Positions 14,786 to 15,932 of a stretch of DNA of 15,932 nt are shown here, one piece after another. The notes under the pieces were generated by a model. The model ran no database searches and had not been told where the DNA came from. It saw only the letters and a program-made list of their open reading frames with translations. This stretch comes from Desulfatitalea sp. (GTDB lineage Bacteria > Desulfobacterota > Desulfobacteria > Desulfobacterales > Desulfosarcinaceae): the NCBI GenBank assembly GCA_013041835.1, contig JABDRH010000021.1, positions 1 to 15,932 on the forward strand, given 5' to 3'. Both the position numbers and the translations under genes were made by a program. Positions within the stretch are counted from its first letter, which is position 1. Each line of letters opens with the position of its first letter.

Positions 14786-14860
14786 CCAATGCGATGCCAT
14801 ACAGCGACAATGGGGTGAGGACCACCCCAACCGGCAACGATGATCTTTTAAAAAAAGCGA

Positions 14861-15346
14861 GTGGCCATGACGATCAAGCGAGAGCGTCCGTGCTGGGACA
14901 CCTATTTTATGGATATCACATGCCTGGTAGCCAAACGCGCCACATGCCTGAGACGCGCCGTGGGCGCGGTCGTGGTCAAGGAGCGCCGCGTCCTGGCCAC
15001 CGGGTATAACGGGGCGCCCAGCAATGTCCGTCATTGTGCAGAAGTGGGGTGTTTGCGCGAGCAGCTCAACGTGCCCTCGGGCGAACGCCATGAATTGTGC
15101 CGGGGCATCCACGCCGAACAAAACGCCATTATCCAGGCCGCCTACCACGGCGTCTCCATAAAGGGCGCCACCTTGTTTTGCACCAACCTGCCCTGCTCTA
15201 TCTGTACCAAAATGATTATCAATGCCGGAATCGTACGTATCGTTTACCAAGCCGGATATGCCGATACGATTTCCAAGGATATGCTGGCCGAAGCTCGCAT
15301 GGAACTGGTCCACTTGCCAACCAGCCAGACGGAGGTGCCTTCATGA
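14861..15346 (+). CDS. comEB: dCMP deaminase (ComEB family)
   Basis: This zinc enzyme deaminates dCMP to dUMP, the precursor of dTMP. The 161-residue protein (from GTG 14861) has the HAE motif (His84, Glu86) and PCSIC (Cys112, Cys115), the three zinc ligands and proton shuttle of the cytidine deaminase fold. [15 protein letters not shown] and GYNGAP match the dCMP deaminase subfamily. ATG at 14867 is an equally possible start; neither has a strong ribosome site. The stop overlaps the nrdR start by 4 bases (ATGA). The gap from glyA (75 bases) holds a small GGGGTG/CACCCC hairpin at 14812-14828. Confidence 0.93.
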   Translation: MAMTIKRERPCWDTYFMDITCLVAKRATCLRRAVGAVVVKERRVLATGYNGAPSNVRHCAEVGCLREQLNVPSGERHELCRGIHAEQNAIIQAAYHGVSIKGATLFCTNLPCSICTKMIINAGIVRIVYQAGYADTISKDMLAEARMELVHLPTSQTEVPS

Positions 15347-15798
15347 AGTGTCCTTTCTGTGGAGAGATGGACAATAAAGTGATCGATTCCAGGGTCAGCA
15401 AGGACGGCGCGGTGATTCGGCGACGCAGGGAATGCATCGACTGCGTTCGGCGCTTCACCACCTACGAGCACATTGAAGAAATCCCCATCATGATTGTCAA
15501 AAAGGATGGGCGACGCGAGGTCTTCAACCGTGACAAGGTCCGTTCGGGCATGCAGAAGGCGTGTCAGAAACTGGATATCAGCATGAACACCATCGAGGAT
15601 TTTATCGAGGACCTGGAAAGAGATCTGCGCGAAACCGGTGAAAAGGAGATCCCTTCGCGGGCGGTGGGCGAAAAAATCATGCAAAAACTGCACGAAGTGA
15701 ACGATATCGCTTATGTGCGCTTTGCTTCGGTTTATCGTGAATTCAAGGATGTGAACGATTTCATGGATGAACTGAAAACCCTGTTGAGCGGGCGGTGA
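15343..15798 (+). CDS. nrdR: Transcriptional repressor NrdR
   Basis: NrdR represses ribonucleotide reductase genes according to ATP/dATP levels. The 151-residue protein starts MKCPFCG with a zinc ribbon (Cys3, Cys6, Cys31, Cys34) and the [16 protein letters not shown] signature. An ATP-cone spans about 49-139 ([17 protein letters not shown], then [14 protein letters not shown]). The start at 15343 was chosen because GGAGG lies 7 bases upstream and the protein matches the family from residue 1, although the frame is open further upstream. It overlaps dCMP deaminase by 4 bases and ribD by 1 base, so expression is coupled. No NrdR box was noticed in this window. Confidence 0.97.
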   Translation: MKCPFCGEMDNKVIDSRVSKDGAVIRRRRECIDCVRRFTTYEHIEEIPIMIVKKDGRREVFNRDKVRSGMQKACQKLDISMNTIEDFIEDLERDLRETGEKEIPSRAVGEKIMQKLHEVNDIAYVRFASVYREFKDVNDFMDELKTLLSGR

Positions 15799-15932
15799 TG
15801 GACGACAGCGATTTTATGGCCCAGGCTTTGGCCCTGGCCGCCCGGGGTGCGGGCCGCGTTTCTCCCAACCCCCTGGTGGGCGCCGTGGTGGTGCAAAACG
15901 GCCGGATCGTTGGACGGGGCTGGCACCAGGCG
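15798..15932 (+). CDS. ribD: RibD, diaminohydroxyphosphoribosylaminopyrimidine deaminase/reductase, N-terminal part
   Basis: ATG 15798 overlaps the nrdR stop (TGATG). The visible 45 residues contain [20 protein letters not shown] followed by LVGAVVV and GRGWH, the opening of the RibD deaminase domain, which acts in riboflavin synthesis. The zinc-binding His-Ala-Glu motif lies beyond the right edge. nrdR followed by the rib genes is a common bacterial order. Confidence 0.93.
   Translation, partial: MDDSDFMAQALALAARGAGRVSPNPLVGAVVVQNGRIVGRGWHQA

Noticed and set aside
15097..15342. N-terminal extension of the nrdR frame
   Set aside because: The upstream residues are the out-of-frame reading of dCMP deaminase; NrdR homologues begin at MKCPFCG, which has its own GGAGG site.
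1..15932. CRISPR array, rRNA, phage integrase or transposase
   Set aside because: No regularly spaced repeats, rRNA segments or recombinase motifs were seen on either strand.

Overview
The window looks like a Gram-negative chromosome segment, most likely from a Desulfobacterota (deltaproteobacterial, Desulfobacteraceae-like) species. This placement is inference from gene order (rpmF, fabG-acpP-fabF, rpiB-glyA-dCMP deaminase-nrdR-ribD, with a long acyl-CoA dehydrogenase in the fab cluster), GC-rich codon use and a good -24/-12 sigma-54 promoter. No ribosomal RNA is present to confirm it.

Left part (1-6.2 kb, minus strand): accessory region. A sigma-54-type promoter near 5055-5071 lies upstream of a multidomain peptidoglycan-active protein. 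That protein carries an M23 domain, a peptidoglycan-binding domain, a YkuD-like domain with a Ser-Ala-Gly-Cys motif and a second peptidoglycan-binding domain. Its reading frame is split in two by a one-base shortfall in a C/G run at 3716-3719. Downstream on the same strand is the N-terminal 695 residues of a very large protein that runs off the left edge. It has no stop codon in the window and resembles the A-subunit/VRP1-like helical proteins of Tc toxins, with two beta-sandwich domains in front. Between these genes and the housekeeping block (5.2-6.2 kb) are a small exported protein, a 99-base near-palindrome with 21-base perfect arms, and a doubtful ORF remnant.

Middle (6.2-7.9 kb, minus strand): gltX followed by tRNA-Gln(CUG), each with a terminator.

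Right part (8.2-15.9 kb, plus strand): rpmF, a 548-residue acyl-CoA dehydrogenase, fabG, acpP and fabF (fatty acid elongation around acyl carrier protein). After a terminator come rpiB (pentose phosphate), glyA (serine/glycine and one-carbon units), dCMP deaminase (dUMP/dTMP supply), nrdR (ribonucleotide reductase repressor) and the start of ribD (riboflavin). The last three overlap or abut and are probably co-translated. plsX, fabH and fabD, commonly found between rpmF and fabG, are absent here, and the acyl-CoA dehydrogenase sits in that place.

The most interesting material is the left block: a possible sigma-54-controlled cell-wall enzyme plus Tc-toxin-like unit. Next are several strong unexplained inverted repeats at 5425-5523, 8063-8148 and 11284-11330.
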